From: CAZYBG01 sp964645155
Lineage (GTDB): Bacteria; Pseudomonadota; Alphaproteobacteria; Rhodobacterales; Rhodobacteraceae
DNA length: 5,905 bases
Assembly (NCBI GenBank): GCA_964645155.1
Contig: CAZYBG010000150.1
Coordinates: 1-5,905 of the forward strand
Direction: 5' to 3'
A model generated the notes under the pieces. That model had not been told where the DNA came from. It made no database searches and was given only the letters and a program-made list of their open reading frames with translations. A program made the translations under genes and the position numbers. Below are positions 1 through 5,053 of the stretch, one piece after another. Position 1 is the first letter of the stretch. Every line of letters starts with the position of its first letter.

Positions 1-602
1 AGCTTGCCTGCGAGCTGGTGCTGAGCCTCGCCGCGGCCGCGGCGCTCGCCGCCGCGCTCGCGCTCGGCGGCACGCGCCCGGGGGCGGGCCTGCGCGACCC
101 GGCCATCGCGCTGCGCGTCGCCGTCGAGCAGGACGCGGCCACCCTGCGCCTCGCCGACCTGCGCTCGCTCGCCCCGGGCGATGCGATCCTCGCCACGCCC
201 GGGACCTGCGCGCGGCTGGTCGTCGAGGACGCGCTCGCCGCCGAGCTTCGCCGCGAGGCCGGCGCCCTGCGGCTGGCCGGGCCGTTCCGGCGGATCGCGC
301 CTCCGGCGCCGCATCACGAAGGTATCCCGATGACCGACACCCCCGACCAGACCCCGCCCGCGCCGCTCGAGGCGGCGACGCTCGACGATGTGGAACTGCG
401 CGTCAGCTTCCGCGCCGGCGAGGCGCTGATGGAGCTTTCCCGGCTCCGCGCCCTGGTGCCCGGTGCGATTGTCGAACTCCCAGAACCGGCCGACGGCACG
501 GTGCAGATCGTCGTCAACGGCCGGGTCGTCGGCACCGGCGAGCTGATCGACCTCGCCGGGCGGCGCGCGGTCGAGATCCGGACGATCTTCGGCCGGGCCT
601 GA
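1..602 (+). CDS. sctQ: SctQ (YscQ/HrcQ family) T3SS C-ring / sorting-platform protein, 5'-truncated
   Basis: This is the C-terminal part of SctQ, the cytoplasmic protein that forms the pods of the sorting platform beneath the export gate and takes part in substrate-chaperone docking. The frame is open to the left edge (first whole codon at position 3), so the GTG at 18 is unlikely to be the real start. Two SpoA-like (surface presentation of antigens) segments are visible. The first spans about 99-290 and contains RLADLRSLAPGDAIL. The second spans about 390-600 and contains LSRLRALVPGAIVELP, then a beta-rich VQIVVNGRVVGTGEL stretch and the ending AVEIRTIFGRA, a typical SctQ/FliN C-terminus. 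A proline-rich linker with an in-frame ATG at 330 separates them. The stop codon overlaps the sctR start by one base (TGATG), so translation is probably coupled. Identification rests on the SpoA pattern plus position directly before sctR; the family name is secure, the N-terminal half is not visible. Confidence 0.9.
   Translation, partial: LACELVLSLAAAAALAAALALGGTRPGAGLRDPAIALRVAVEQDAATLRLADLRSLAPGDAILATPGTCARLVVEDALAAELRREAGALRLAGPFRRIAPPAPHHEGIPMTDTPDQTPPAPLEAATLDDVELRVSFRAGEALMELSRLRALVPGAIVELPEPADGTVQIVVNGRVVGTGELIDLAGRRAVEIRTIFGRA
318..322 (+). promoter_or_regulatory. Shine-Dalgarno site for internal SctQ-C start
   Basis: GAAGG lies 7 bases before the in-frame ATG at 330 inside sctQ. 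It falls in the linker between the two SpoA segments, which is where an internal initiation site for SctQ-C is expected. Confidence 0.55.
330..602 (+). CDS. Internally initiated SctQ-C (C-terminal SpoA domain alone, 90 residues)
   Basis: An in-frame ATG inside sctQ begins MTDTPDQTPPAPLE and would give a 90-residue protein consisting of a short polar, proline-rich leader plus the whole second SpoA domain. It is preceded by GAAGG at 318-322 with a 7-base spacer, a better start context than those of sctR, sctT or sctU in this operon. In several T3SS (YscQ, SpaO, Spa33 and relatives) a C-terminal SctQ fragment is made by internal initiation and assembles with full-length SctQ, in the manner of FliM/FliN. 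The same arrangement is inferred here from the start context and the exact domain boundary; no expression evidence can be seen in the sequence. Confidence 0.6.
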   Translation: MTDTPDQTPPAPLEAATLDDVELRVSFRAGEALMELSRLRALVPGAIVELPEPADGTVQIVVNGRVVGTGELIDLAGRRAVEIRTIFGRA

Positions 603-1240
603 TGGACAACCCCTTTCCGCTTCTGGTCTTCGCGACGGCGCTCCTGCTCCTGCCCTTCGTGGTGGTGAGCGTGACCGCCTTCGTGAAGATCTCGGTCGTC
701 CTGTTCCTCGTCCGCAGCGCACTCGGCATCCAGCAGACGCCCCCGAACCTTGTGCTCTACGGCGTCACCATCGTGCTGACCGCCTATGTCATGGCGCCGG
801 TCTTCTCGGCCTCGTTCGCGGCGATCACCGCCTCGGGGCTCAGCTTCGCCGATCCGACGGCATGGGCCGAGCTCTACGAGGCCGGCGTGGTGCCGATCCG
901 CGATTTCCTGATGCGCTTCACGACGCCGGACCAGCGCCAGTTCTTCCTGCAGGCCTCCCAGGAGATGCATGGCGAGCTGCGGACCGACCTGAGCGAGGCG
1001 GACCTGTTCATACTCGCGCCGGCCTTCGTCACGGCGGAACTGACGCGCGCCTTCGAGATCGGCGTGCTGCTCTACCTGCCGTTCATCGTGATCGACATCG
1101 TCGTCACCAACATCCTGACCGCGATGGGCATGATGATGGTCTCGCCCATGGTGATCTCGCTGCCGTTCAAGCTGCTGCTGTTCGTGGCCGTGGACGGCTG
1201 GACGCGGCTGACCCACGGCCTTGTCCTGAGCTACGTCTGA
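602..1240 (+). CDS. sctR: SctR (YscR/HrcR/FliP family) T3SS export-gate protein
   Basis: SctR is an inner-membrane component of the export gate. Five copies build most of the SctR5-SctS4-SctT1 channel through which unfolded substrates enter the needle. The protein has 212 residues, close to the family norm. Family signatures are visible: FVKISVVLFLVRSALGIQQ followed by TPP (residues 27-48), and near the C-terminus the strongly conserved MGMMMVSP and ISLPFKLLLFVAVDGW (about 175-200). Hydrophobic segments fall at about 5-25, 50-75, 155-175 and 180-198, with a polar periplasmic region between the second and third that contains LRTDLSEADLFILAPAF. The start ATG overlaps the sctQ stop (TGATG) and has no good Shine-Dalgarno sequence, so translation is probably coupled to sctQ. 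FliP is excluded by the neighbours (sctQ before, sctSTU after, no flagellar genes) and by the short N-terminus without a signal peptide extension. Confidence 0.97.
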   Translation: MDNPFPLLVFATALLLLPFVVVSVTAFVKISVVLFLVRSALGIQQTPPNLVLYGVTIVLTAYVMAPVFSASFAAITASGLSFADPTAWAELYEAGVVPIRDFLMRFTTPDQRQFFLQASQEMHGELRTDLSEADLFILAPAFVTAELTRAFEIGVLLYLPFIVIDIVVTNILTAMGMMMVSPMVISLPFKLLLFVAVDGWTRLTHGLVLSYV

Positions 1241-1245
1241 GGAGG
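1241..1245 (+). promoter_or_regulatory. Strong Shine-Dalgarno site for sctS
   Basis: GGAGG directly follows the sctR stop codon and lies 6 bases before the ATG at 1252. It fixes the sctS start; the same reading frame extends back through sctR to about 862, but that extension is a shadow. It may raise SctS synthesis relative to its coupled neighbours. Confidence 0.8.
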
Positions 1246-1251
1246 GCGGCG

Positions 1252-1506
1252 ATGGAACTCTACCGCTATCTCGAGATGTCGCTGATCCTGATGCTGCAGC
1301 TGTCGATGCCGGTGGTGCTGGTCGCCACCGCGGTGGGGCTGATCGTCGGCCTCCTGCAGGCGCTGACCCAGATCCAGGACCAGACGCTGCCGATGGCGGT
1401 CAAGCTGATCGCGGTGATGGTGGTGATCGTCGCGGTGGGTGCCGGGCTCTCGCAGCGGCTCATCGTCTTCACCACCGATGTCTTCTCGCGCATTGCCACG
1501 GGCTGA
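1252..1506 (+). CDS. sctS: SctS (YscS/HrcS/FliQ family) T3SS export-gate protein
   Basis: SctS is a small hairpin membrane protein that wraps around the SctR/SctT core of the export gate and contributes to its closure. The 84 residues match the family size of about 85-90. Two hydrophobic helices are visible at about 11-33 and 52-75, joined by the near-invariant loop LQALTQIQDQTLPMAVK (residues 35-51), which alone identifies the family. The start is set by GGAGG six bases upstream. The gene lies 11 bp after sctR and 3 bp before sctT, within the same transcript. No residues of the conserved loop appear altered. Confidence 0.97.
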   Translation: MELYRYLEMSLILMLQLSMPVVLVATAVGLIVGLLQALTQIQDQTLPMAVKLIAVMVVIVAVGAGLSQRLIVFTTDVFSRIATG

Positions 1507-1509
1507 GCG

Positions 1510-2319
1510 ATGGAGGCCGAGTGGCTCATGGGCCGCGGGCCCGAGGTGCTGCTCTTCGGGCTCCTCCTCGCCTCGGCGCGGTCGCTCGCCTTCATCATGG
1601 TGCTGCCGCTCTTCACCCGCTTCGGGCTGCAGGAGGGGCTGATCCGCGGCGGCATCCTCGTCGCCTTCGCCGCGCCGGTCCTGACCGGCGTGATCGAAGG
1701 GCTGGAGGCCGCGCCGGTGCCGCCGCTCTCGCTGGTGACAGTGCTGCTCGTCAAGGAGCTGTTCATCGGGGTGTTGATGGGCCTGCTTCTCGGCCTGCCG
1801 ATCTGGGCGGTGCAGGCGGCAGGCGACATCATCGACATGCAGCGCGGCGCGATGATGAGCGACATGATCGAGCCGGGATCGGGCGAGCAGACGACGGTCA
1901 CGGGCACGCTCTTCGTGCTGCTGACCGCCTTCGTCCTCGTGACATCGGGCTGGTTCACCGAGGTGCTGCTCGACCTGCTCTACGACAGCTACCTGGCCTG
2001 GCCGGTGCTGGCGCCGCTGCCGCCGCTCGACACCGCCGCCGCCGGGGGAGCGCTGATGCTGCTCGACGCCCTGTTCGAGACCGGCGTGATACTGGCCATA
2101 CCGGTCTTCGCGCCGCTGCTCCTGACCGAGGTCGCGATGGCGATCGCCGGCAAGTACACCCAGCAGATCAACGTGATGTTCCTGGCAATGAGCGTGAAGC
2201 AGGTGGTCTACGTCTTGATCCTGCCGATCTATTTCGGCGCCCTCATGTACTACATGCGCGGCGAGATCCGCGATCTTGGCGGGACGATGGACACGCTGCG
2301 CGGGTTCCTTCAGCCATGA
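1510..2319 (+). CDS. sctT: SctT (YscT/HrcT/FliR family) T3SS export-gate protein
   Basis: SctT is the single-copy subunit that closes the export-gate ring with SctR and SctS. The protein has 269 residues, the usual length. Recognisable stretches are LPLFTRFGLQEGLIRGG (about 32-48), KELFIGVLMGL (82-92), AGDIIDMQRG (104-113) and the C-terminal YTQQINVMFLAMSVKQ (216-231), the last matching the conserved proline/glutamine-asparagine and SVK segment of the family. Several long hydrophobic helices fill the rest, and a cytoplasmic tail begins at about residue 246. The ATG at 1510 is 3 bp after the sctS stop and lacks a clear Shine-Dalgarno sequence, so coupling is likely. ATG 1528 (MGRGPE) is an alternative that would remove six residues before the first helix. 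The last four bases, ATGA, overlap the sctU start. Confidence 0.96.
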   Translation: MEAEWLMGRGPEVLLFGLLLASARSLAFIMVLPLFTRFGLQEGLIRGGILVAFAAPVLTGVIEGLEAAPVPPLSLVTVLLVKELFIGVLMGLLLGLPIWAVQAAGDIIDMQRGAMMSDMIEPGSGEQTTVTGTLFVLLTAFVLVTSGWFTEVLLDLLYDSYLAWPVLAPLPPLDTAAAGGALMLLDALFETGVILAIPVFAPLLLTEVAMAIAGKYTQQINVMFLAMSVKQVVYVLILPIYFGALMYYMRGEIRDLGGTMDTLRGFLQP

Positions 2320-3359
2320 GCGGCGACCAGTCCGAGGAAAAGACGCTGCCCGCGACCCGGCGCAAGCTGCGCAAGCAGCGCGAGAAGGGCAATGTCGTCA
2401 CCTCGAAGGAGACGGTGACCTCGGTCGCCGGGGCGGCCGCGCTGTCCTACCTCTTCCTGCGCCGCGAGGCGATCGGCGAGAAGCTGATGGCGCTCTGGGT
2501 GATCGAGCCGGACGACCGGGGGCAGCCCTTCGGCATCGTCCTGCAGTCGCGCGGCGCGATCCTGTCGGACCTGACGCTGGAACTGCTGGTGCCGTTCTTC
2601 GTGCTGCTGCTCGCGCTGTCGGTCCTCCTCGGGATGATCGTGGCCGGCGGTCCAAACTTCTCGGTCGAGCCGCTGATGCCGAAGTTCGAGAAGATCGACC
2701 CGGTCTCGGGCTTCAAGCGGCTGTTCAGCCGCAAGGCGTTCGTCTCGTTCCTGATGCACCTCGTCCGGCTTGCGCTGCTTTCCGGGGTGCTCGGGCTGCT
2801 GCTGTTCTGGGGTTGGGGGCCCCTGATCCGCGCCCCGGTCTGCGGCCTGCCCTGCGTCGGCGAGACGCTGACCGGCGTGGTCCGCCCGATGCTGATCGCC
2901 TGCGTCGTCATCATGATCGTGATGGCAGTCTTCGACTACCTGGTACAGCGGGCCGAGTTCCTGCGCGAGCAGCGCATGACGCTCACCGAGTTCAAGCGCG
3001 AGATCAAGGACCAGGAGGGCGACGCGACGATCAAGGGCCAGCGCCAGCAGATCCAGCGCGAGATGGTCGAGATGCCGACCGGCGCGCGGCAGGCGGTGCT
3101 GATCGTGGCGGGCGACGGGGGCGTGAGCTTCGGCATCCGCTACGTCGAGGGCGAGACGCCGGCGCCGCTGATCGTGGCGAAGGCGCTCAACCGGGATTCG
3201 GCGCGGCGCCTCGCCGCCGCCTCGGGCGCGCCCGCCGTGCGCGACGAGGCGCTGGTGGCCGACATGAAGTCGCTCCGGGTCGGCGCATATGTGACCGACG
3301 ACGATCTCGTGAGCCGGCTCGCGCCCCACCTTCACCGAGCGGCGCTGGCGCGGCGCTGA
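2316..3359 (+). CDS. sctU: SctU (YscU/HrcU/FlhB family) T3SS switch protein lacking the NPTH autocleavage motif
   Basis: SctU sits at the base of the export gate and normally controls the switch from needle/rod substrates to translocators and effectors through autocleavage between Asn and Pro of NPTH in its cytoplasmic domain. The protein has 347 residues, full length. It begins with the usual basic segment EEKTLPATRRKLRKQREKG (7-25). Hydrophobic segments lie at about 36-48, 88-112, 145-165 and 187-208. Other family marks are IDPVSGFKRLFSRKAFVSFL (127-146), CGLPC (176-180), EFKREIKDQEGDATIKG (225-241) and GIRYVEGETPAPL (273-285). In register with the canonical VVVANPTHIAIGI, this protein reads LIVAGDGGVSFGI, so NPTH is replaced by GDGG at 266-269 (bases 3111-3122) with both flanks intact. 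There is no frameshift. The conventional cleavage should therefore not occur. The start at 2316 overlaps sctT by four bases and has no strong Shine-Dalgarno sequence. Confidence 0.96.
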   Translation: MSGDQSEEKTLPATRRKLRKQREKGNVVTSKETVTSVAGAAALSYLFLRREAIGEKLMALWVIEPDDRGQPFGIVLQSRGAILSDLTLELLVPFFVLLLALSVLLGMIVAGGPNFSVEPLMPKFEKIDPVSGFKRLFSRKAFVSFLMHLVRLALLSGVLGLLLFWGWGPLIRAPVCGLPCVGETLTGVVRPMLIACVVIMIVMAVFDYLVQRAEFLREQRMTLTEFKREIKDQEGDATIKGQRQQIQREMVEMPTGARQAVLIVAGDGGVSFGIRYVEGETPAPLIVAKALNRDSARRLAAASGAPAVRDEALVADMKSLRVGAYVTDDDLVSRLAPHLHRAALARR

Positions 3360-3366
3360 GCACCGT

Positions 3367-3717
3367 TCAATCGCCGGTGAGGTCGCGGCTGCCGTCGCGG
3401 CGGCCGGCCGCACGATCCCAGTCGGGGCTCTGGTAGATCAGGTCGAGGCGCGCGATGTCGCTCTCGCCGCGTTCTTCCCGCGTCGAAGCGTCCTCGGCCC
3501 AGGCCGGCGAGCCGGGCGCGGCGAGGCGCGCCGCGGCATCGGCAAGGACGCCGGCGTTCTCGCGCAGTGTCTCGCGCGCCGACACGCCGGCGATCAGGCG
3601 CGACATGTCGGGCGGCGTGCCCGCGACGGGCGGCTCGGCCGCACCGTTGACCGCCGCGAAGACGGCGACGGGCCGCTGCGCGATGGCTTCGATCTCGGTC
3701 TGCGGGTCGTCGGACAT
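3367..3717 (-). CDS. Small acidic hypothetical protein beside the T3SS genes
   Basis: I do not recognise the family. The 116-residue product from ATG 3717 begins MSDDPQTEIEAIAQRPVAVF and ends in DLIYQSPDWDRAAGRR plus a short polar tail. It has about 21 acidic and 12 basic residues, no lysine, no signal peptide and no membrane segment. A helix-prone middle part contains SRLIAGVSARETLREN and GVLADAAARLAA. Third codon positions are almost all G or C, which supports real coding on this strand over the 91-residue plus-strand frame at 3455-3730. The gene is convergent with sctU (7 bp between stop codons) and divergent from the DUF1521-like gene. The frame runs upstream to 3885, but that extension is Arg/Cys-rich and unlike the rest. 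No clear Shine-Dalgarno sequence precedes 3717, so the start is uncertain. Size, acidity and location would fit a secretion chaperone or an accessory T3SS factor, but no chaperone signature is visible; this is a guess. Confidence 0.65.
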   Translation of the reverse strand: MSDDPQTEIEAIAQRPVAVFAAVNGAAEPPVAGTPPDMSRLIAGVSARETLRENAGVLADAAARLAAPGSPAWAEDASTREERGESDIARLDLIYQSPDWDRAAGRRDGSRDLTGD

Positions 3718-3856
3718 GGGCCGAGCGTAGGCCGTGCAGATGACAATCTCGCGACGGCGGGATGCCGCCCGCCTCCGGCGACCCGCGGCCGGGGCTGTCA
3801 TCAACCTGCAGCATTGGCCGGCTACCTTGCACCTGCTGGCGATGCAGTTGCGAACG

Positions 3857-3873
3857 GCCCCCTTCGGCGGGGC
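3857..3873 (+). promoter_or_regulatory. UUCG-capped hairpin in the leader of the DUF1521-like gene
   Basis: The RNA can form GCCCCC-UUCG-G(C)GGGGC, a six-pair stem with one bulged C (3868) and a C-UUCG-G tetraloop, one of the most stable loop types. It ends six bases before the GGAG ribosome binding site (3879-3882) and covers the G-rich stretch that would serve the alternative ATG at 3877. It could insulate the ribosome binding site, protect the 5' end of the transcript, or be incidental in GC-rich DNA. Confidence 0.35.
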
Positions 3874-3878
3874 GTCAT

Positions 3879-3882
3879 GGAG
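3879..3882 (+). promoter_or_regulatory. Shine-Dalgarno site deciding the start of the DUF1521-like gene
   Basis: GGAG lies 6 bases before ATG 3889 and favours that start over ATG 3877 (its G-rich stretch is only 3 bases away and folded into a hairpin) and over the TTG at 3814. Confidence 0.5.
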
Positions 3883-3888
3883 CATGCG

Positions 3889-4986
3889 ATGTCAGCATTA
3901 GATGGACAGACCCAGATCAACATCCTCCTGCGCGGCTTCGGCCTGGGTGGCGCAGGGTCCGATGGCACCGGCTTCGTCAGCCCGTTCCGCGCCTCGGGCG
4001 CCACGCCCGGCAGCTTTGCCCGGCTTCCCGACCTGTTCGACTGGCCGGGCCGCGGCAACCAGCGGCAGACCGCGGACCTGATGAATTCGGTGGCCGGTCT
4101 TCTCCGCGCGGTGGCCGACCTGATCGAGGGCATGGGCGACCGCCGCGGCCGTGGCGACCTCGGCATCTGGCCCGGCAGCCGCGGCCCCTCGCTCGACCAG
4201 ACCGGCAACAACTTCGCCGAGCCTGGCCAGGTCATCGCCGGCTCGGGCCGTATCTGGGGCGATCCCCATTTCATCTGCGCCGATGGCGGCAAGTACGATG
4301 TGCAGGGCGAGGCGGGCAAGACCTACAACCTGCTCTCGGATGCCGGCTTCCAGATGAACGGCCGCTTCGACTCGTGGGGTTCGGGCGGCGCGACGGTTGT
4401 CGGCGAGGTCGGGATCAACACGGCAACCGACCGGATCCAGATCTCGAAGTCGGGCGAGGTCACCGTCAACGGCCGGGCGCTGCGCGACGGCGATCGCGTG
4501 AGCCTCGGCGATGGCGGCTTCGTCGAGGTCAAGGGCAACGACGTCAAGGTCAAGTCCGGCGAATGGGAGGTGGACTTCCAGGTCCACAAGGGCAGCCATC
4601 TCGACATGGATGTCCGCACCAGCAACGCCGTCGCCGACGGGGTGCGTCCGCACGGCCTCCTCGGGCAGACCTTCGACGGCGACGGCAAGGCGCGCAACGG
4701 CGACCAGGGCGCGGGTGCCCAGGGCGGCGGCGCGATCGAGACCTTCGCCCACACGATCTCGGCCAAGGGCGACAAGGACACCGTTTCGCTCTACGAGGTC
4801 GGCGGCCTGCATGACACGCAGTTCCACGGCTTCAACCGCTTCCGCCACATGAACTACGACCATCCGTCGATGCAGAACCTGCTCTCGAACGCCTACGGCG
4901 CTTGGGCGCAGATGCTCTTCGGTGCGCAGCAATCTGCCTTCGCCTCGGCGCAGCCGATGATCCAGGTGAACAACTTCTACGCCTGA
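3889..4986 (+). CDS. DUF1521/MIIA-like self-cleaving protein, candidate T3SS effector
   Basis: The 365-residue product begins MSALDGQTQINILLRGFG and has no Sec signal peptide or membrane helix. A Gly/polar N-terminal part (1-60) and a helix at about 66-83 precede the main domain. The domain starts at IWGDPHF (G124-F128), continues with CADGGKYDVQGEAGKTYNLL and MNGRF, contains a series of short Asp/Gly/Asn-rich beta-like segments, and has PHGLLGQTFDGDG near 254-266 with acidic residues suited to metal binding. This matches my knowledge of DUF1521, the metal-ion-inducible autocleavage (MIIA) domain of the Bradyrhizobium T3SS effector NopE1 and of a Vibrio coralliilyticus protein, which cut between Asp and Pro in a GD-PH motif when calcium is present. 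A cut after D125 would give fragments of 125 and 240 residues. von Willebrand D-type domains also carry GDPH, but PHGLLGQTF and the T3SS setting favour DUF1521. ATG 3877 is an alternative start. T3SS export is inferred from location. Confidence 0.85.
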   Translation: MSALDGQTQINILLRGFGLGGAGSDGTGFVSPFRASGATPGSFARLPDLFDWPGRGNQRQTADLMNSVAGLLRAVADLIEGMGDRRGRGDLGIWPGSRGPSLDQTGNNFAEPGQVIAGSGRIWGDPHFICADGGKYDVQGEAGKTYNLLSDAGFQMNGRFDSWGSGGATVVGEVGINTATDRIQISKSGEVTVNGRALRDGDRVSLGDGGFVEVKGNDVKVKSGEWEVDFQVHKGSHLDMDVRTSNAVADGVRPHGLLGQTFDGDGKARNGDQGAGAQGGGAIETFAHTISAKGDKDTVSLYEVGGLHDTQFHGFNRFRHMNYDHPSMQNLLSNAYGAWAQMLFGAQQSAFASAQPMIQVNNFYA

Positions 4987-5001
4987 TCGGCCAGCGACGC
5001 T

Positions 5002-5031
5002 GCCCCGTCCGGTTTCCGACCGGGCGTGGGC
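5002..5031 (+). promoter_or_regulatory. Strong intergenic hairpin (attenuator, processing site or weak terminator)
   Basis: The left arm 5002-5013 pairs with the right arm 5019-5031 around a five-base loop (TTCCG) to give a 12-pair stem including one G-U pair, with a single bulged T at 5027. It begins 15 bases after the stop of the DUF1521-like gene and ends 9 bases before the AGGAGG site of the next gene. No T-run follows (CATTTCCAG), so complete intrinsic termination is doubtful. Partial read-through or transcript end protection, giving different levels of the two products, is plausible. Confidence 0.5.
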
Positions 5032-5040
5032 CATTTCCAG

Positions 5041-5046
5041 AGGAGG
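5041..5046 (+). promoter_or_regulatory. Consensus Shine-Dalgarno site for the gene at 5054
   Basis: AGGAGG with a 7-base spacer to ATG 5054 is a textbook ribosome binding site. It fixes the start of a gene that is otherwise incomplete in the window. Confidence 0.85.
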
Positions 5047-5053
5047 CAAGGCG

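Larger units (their letters stand above)
3718..3888. other. Divergent non-coding region between the acidic gene and the DUF1521-like gene
   Basis: These 171 bases separate two divergent starts and must carry the leader, and probably the promoter, of the plus-strand cargo genes; a minus-strand promoter is also expected here. I see no convincing sigma-70 -35/-10 pair, no HrpL-type GGAACC/CCACNNA box and no tts-box-like inverted repeat. The only clear structure is the UUCG hairpin at 3857-3873. Confidence 0.5.

Noticed and set aside
314..1216. 300-residue open frame on the minus strand, opposite sctQ/sctR
   Set aside because: Antisense to clear sctQ and sctR; the translation is His/Arg/Glu/Asp-rich low-complexity sequence typical of the complement of hydrophobic membrane-protein codons.
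3361..3379. Small inverted repeat CACCG/CGGTG between the convergent stops of sctU and the acidic gene
   Set aside because: Only five pairs with a nine-base loop and no T-run on either strand; too weak to call a bidirectional terminator.
2310..3413. 367-residue minus-strand frame and 386-residue plus-strand frame (2276-3436) over sctU
   Set aside because: Both are alternative-frame shadows of sctU, whose own frame shows the full family signature from the basic N-terminus to the C-terminal cytoplasmic domain.
3814..3888. Upstream TTG or ATG (3877) starts for the DUF1521-like gene
   Set aside because: The 25 extra residues from TTG look like translated leader, with no Shine-Dalgarno sequence. 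ATG 3877 has its G-rich stretch only 3 bases away and inside a hairpin. GGAG at 3879-3882 fits ATG 3889.
4252..4335. von Willebrand factor D-type domain as the identity of the GDPHF region
   Set aside because: The GDPH motif and following beta pattern are shared, and GD-PH cleavage also occurs in mucin D domains. However, the domain lacks the cysteine pattern of that family and has the bacterial PHGLLGQTF segment next to T3SS genes, so DUF1521/MIIA fits better.
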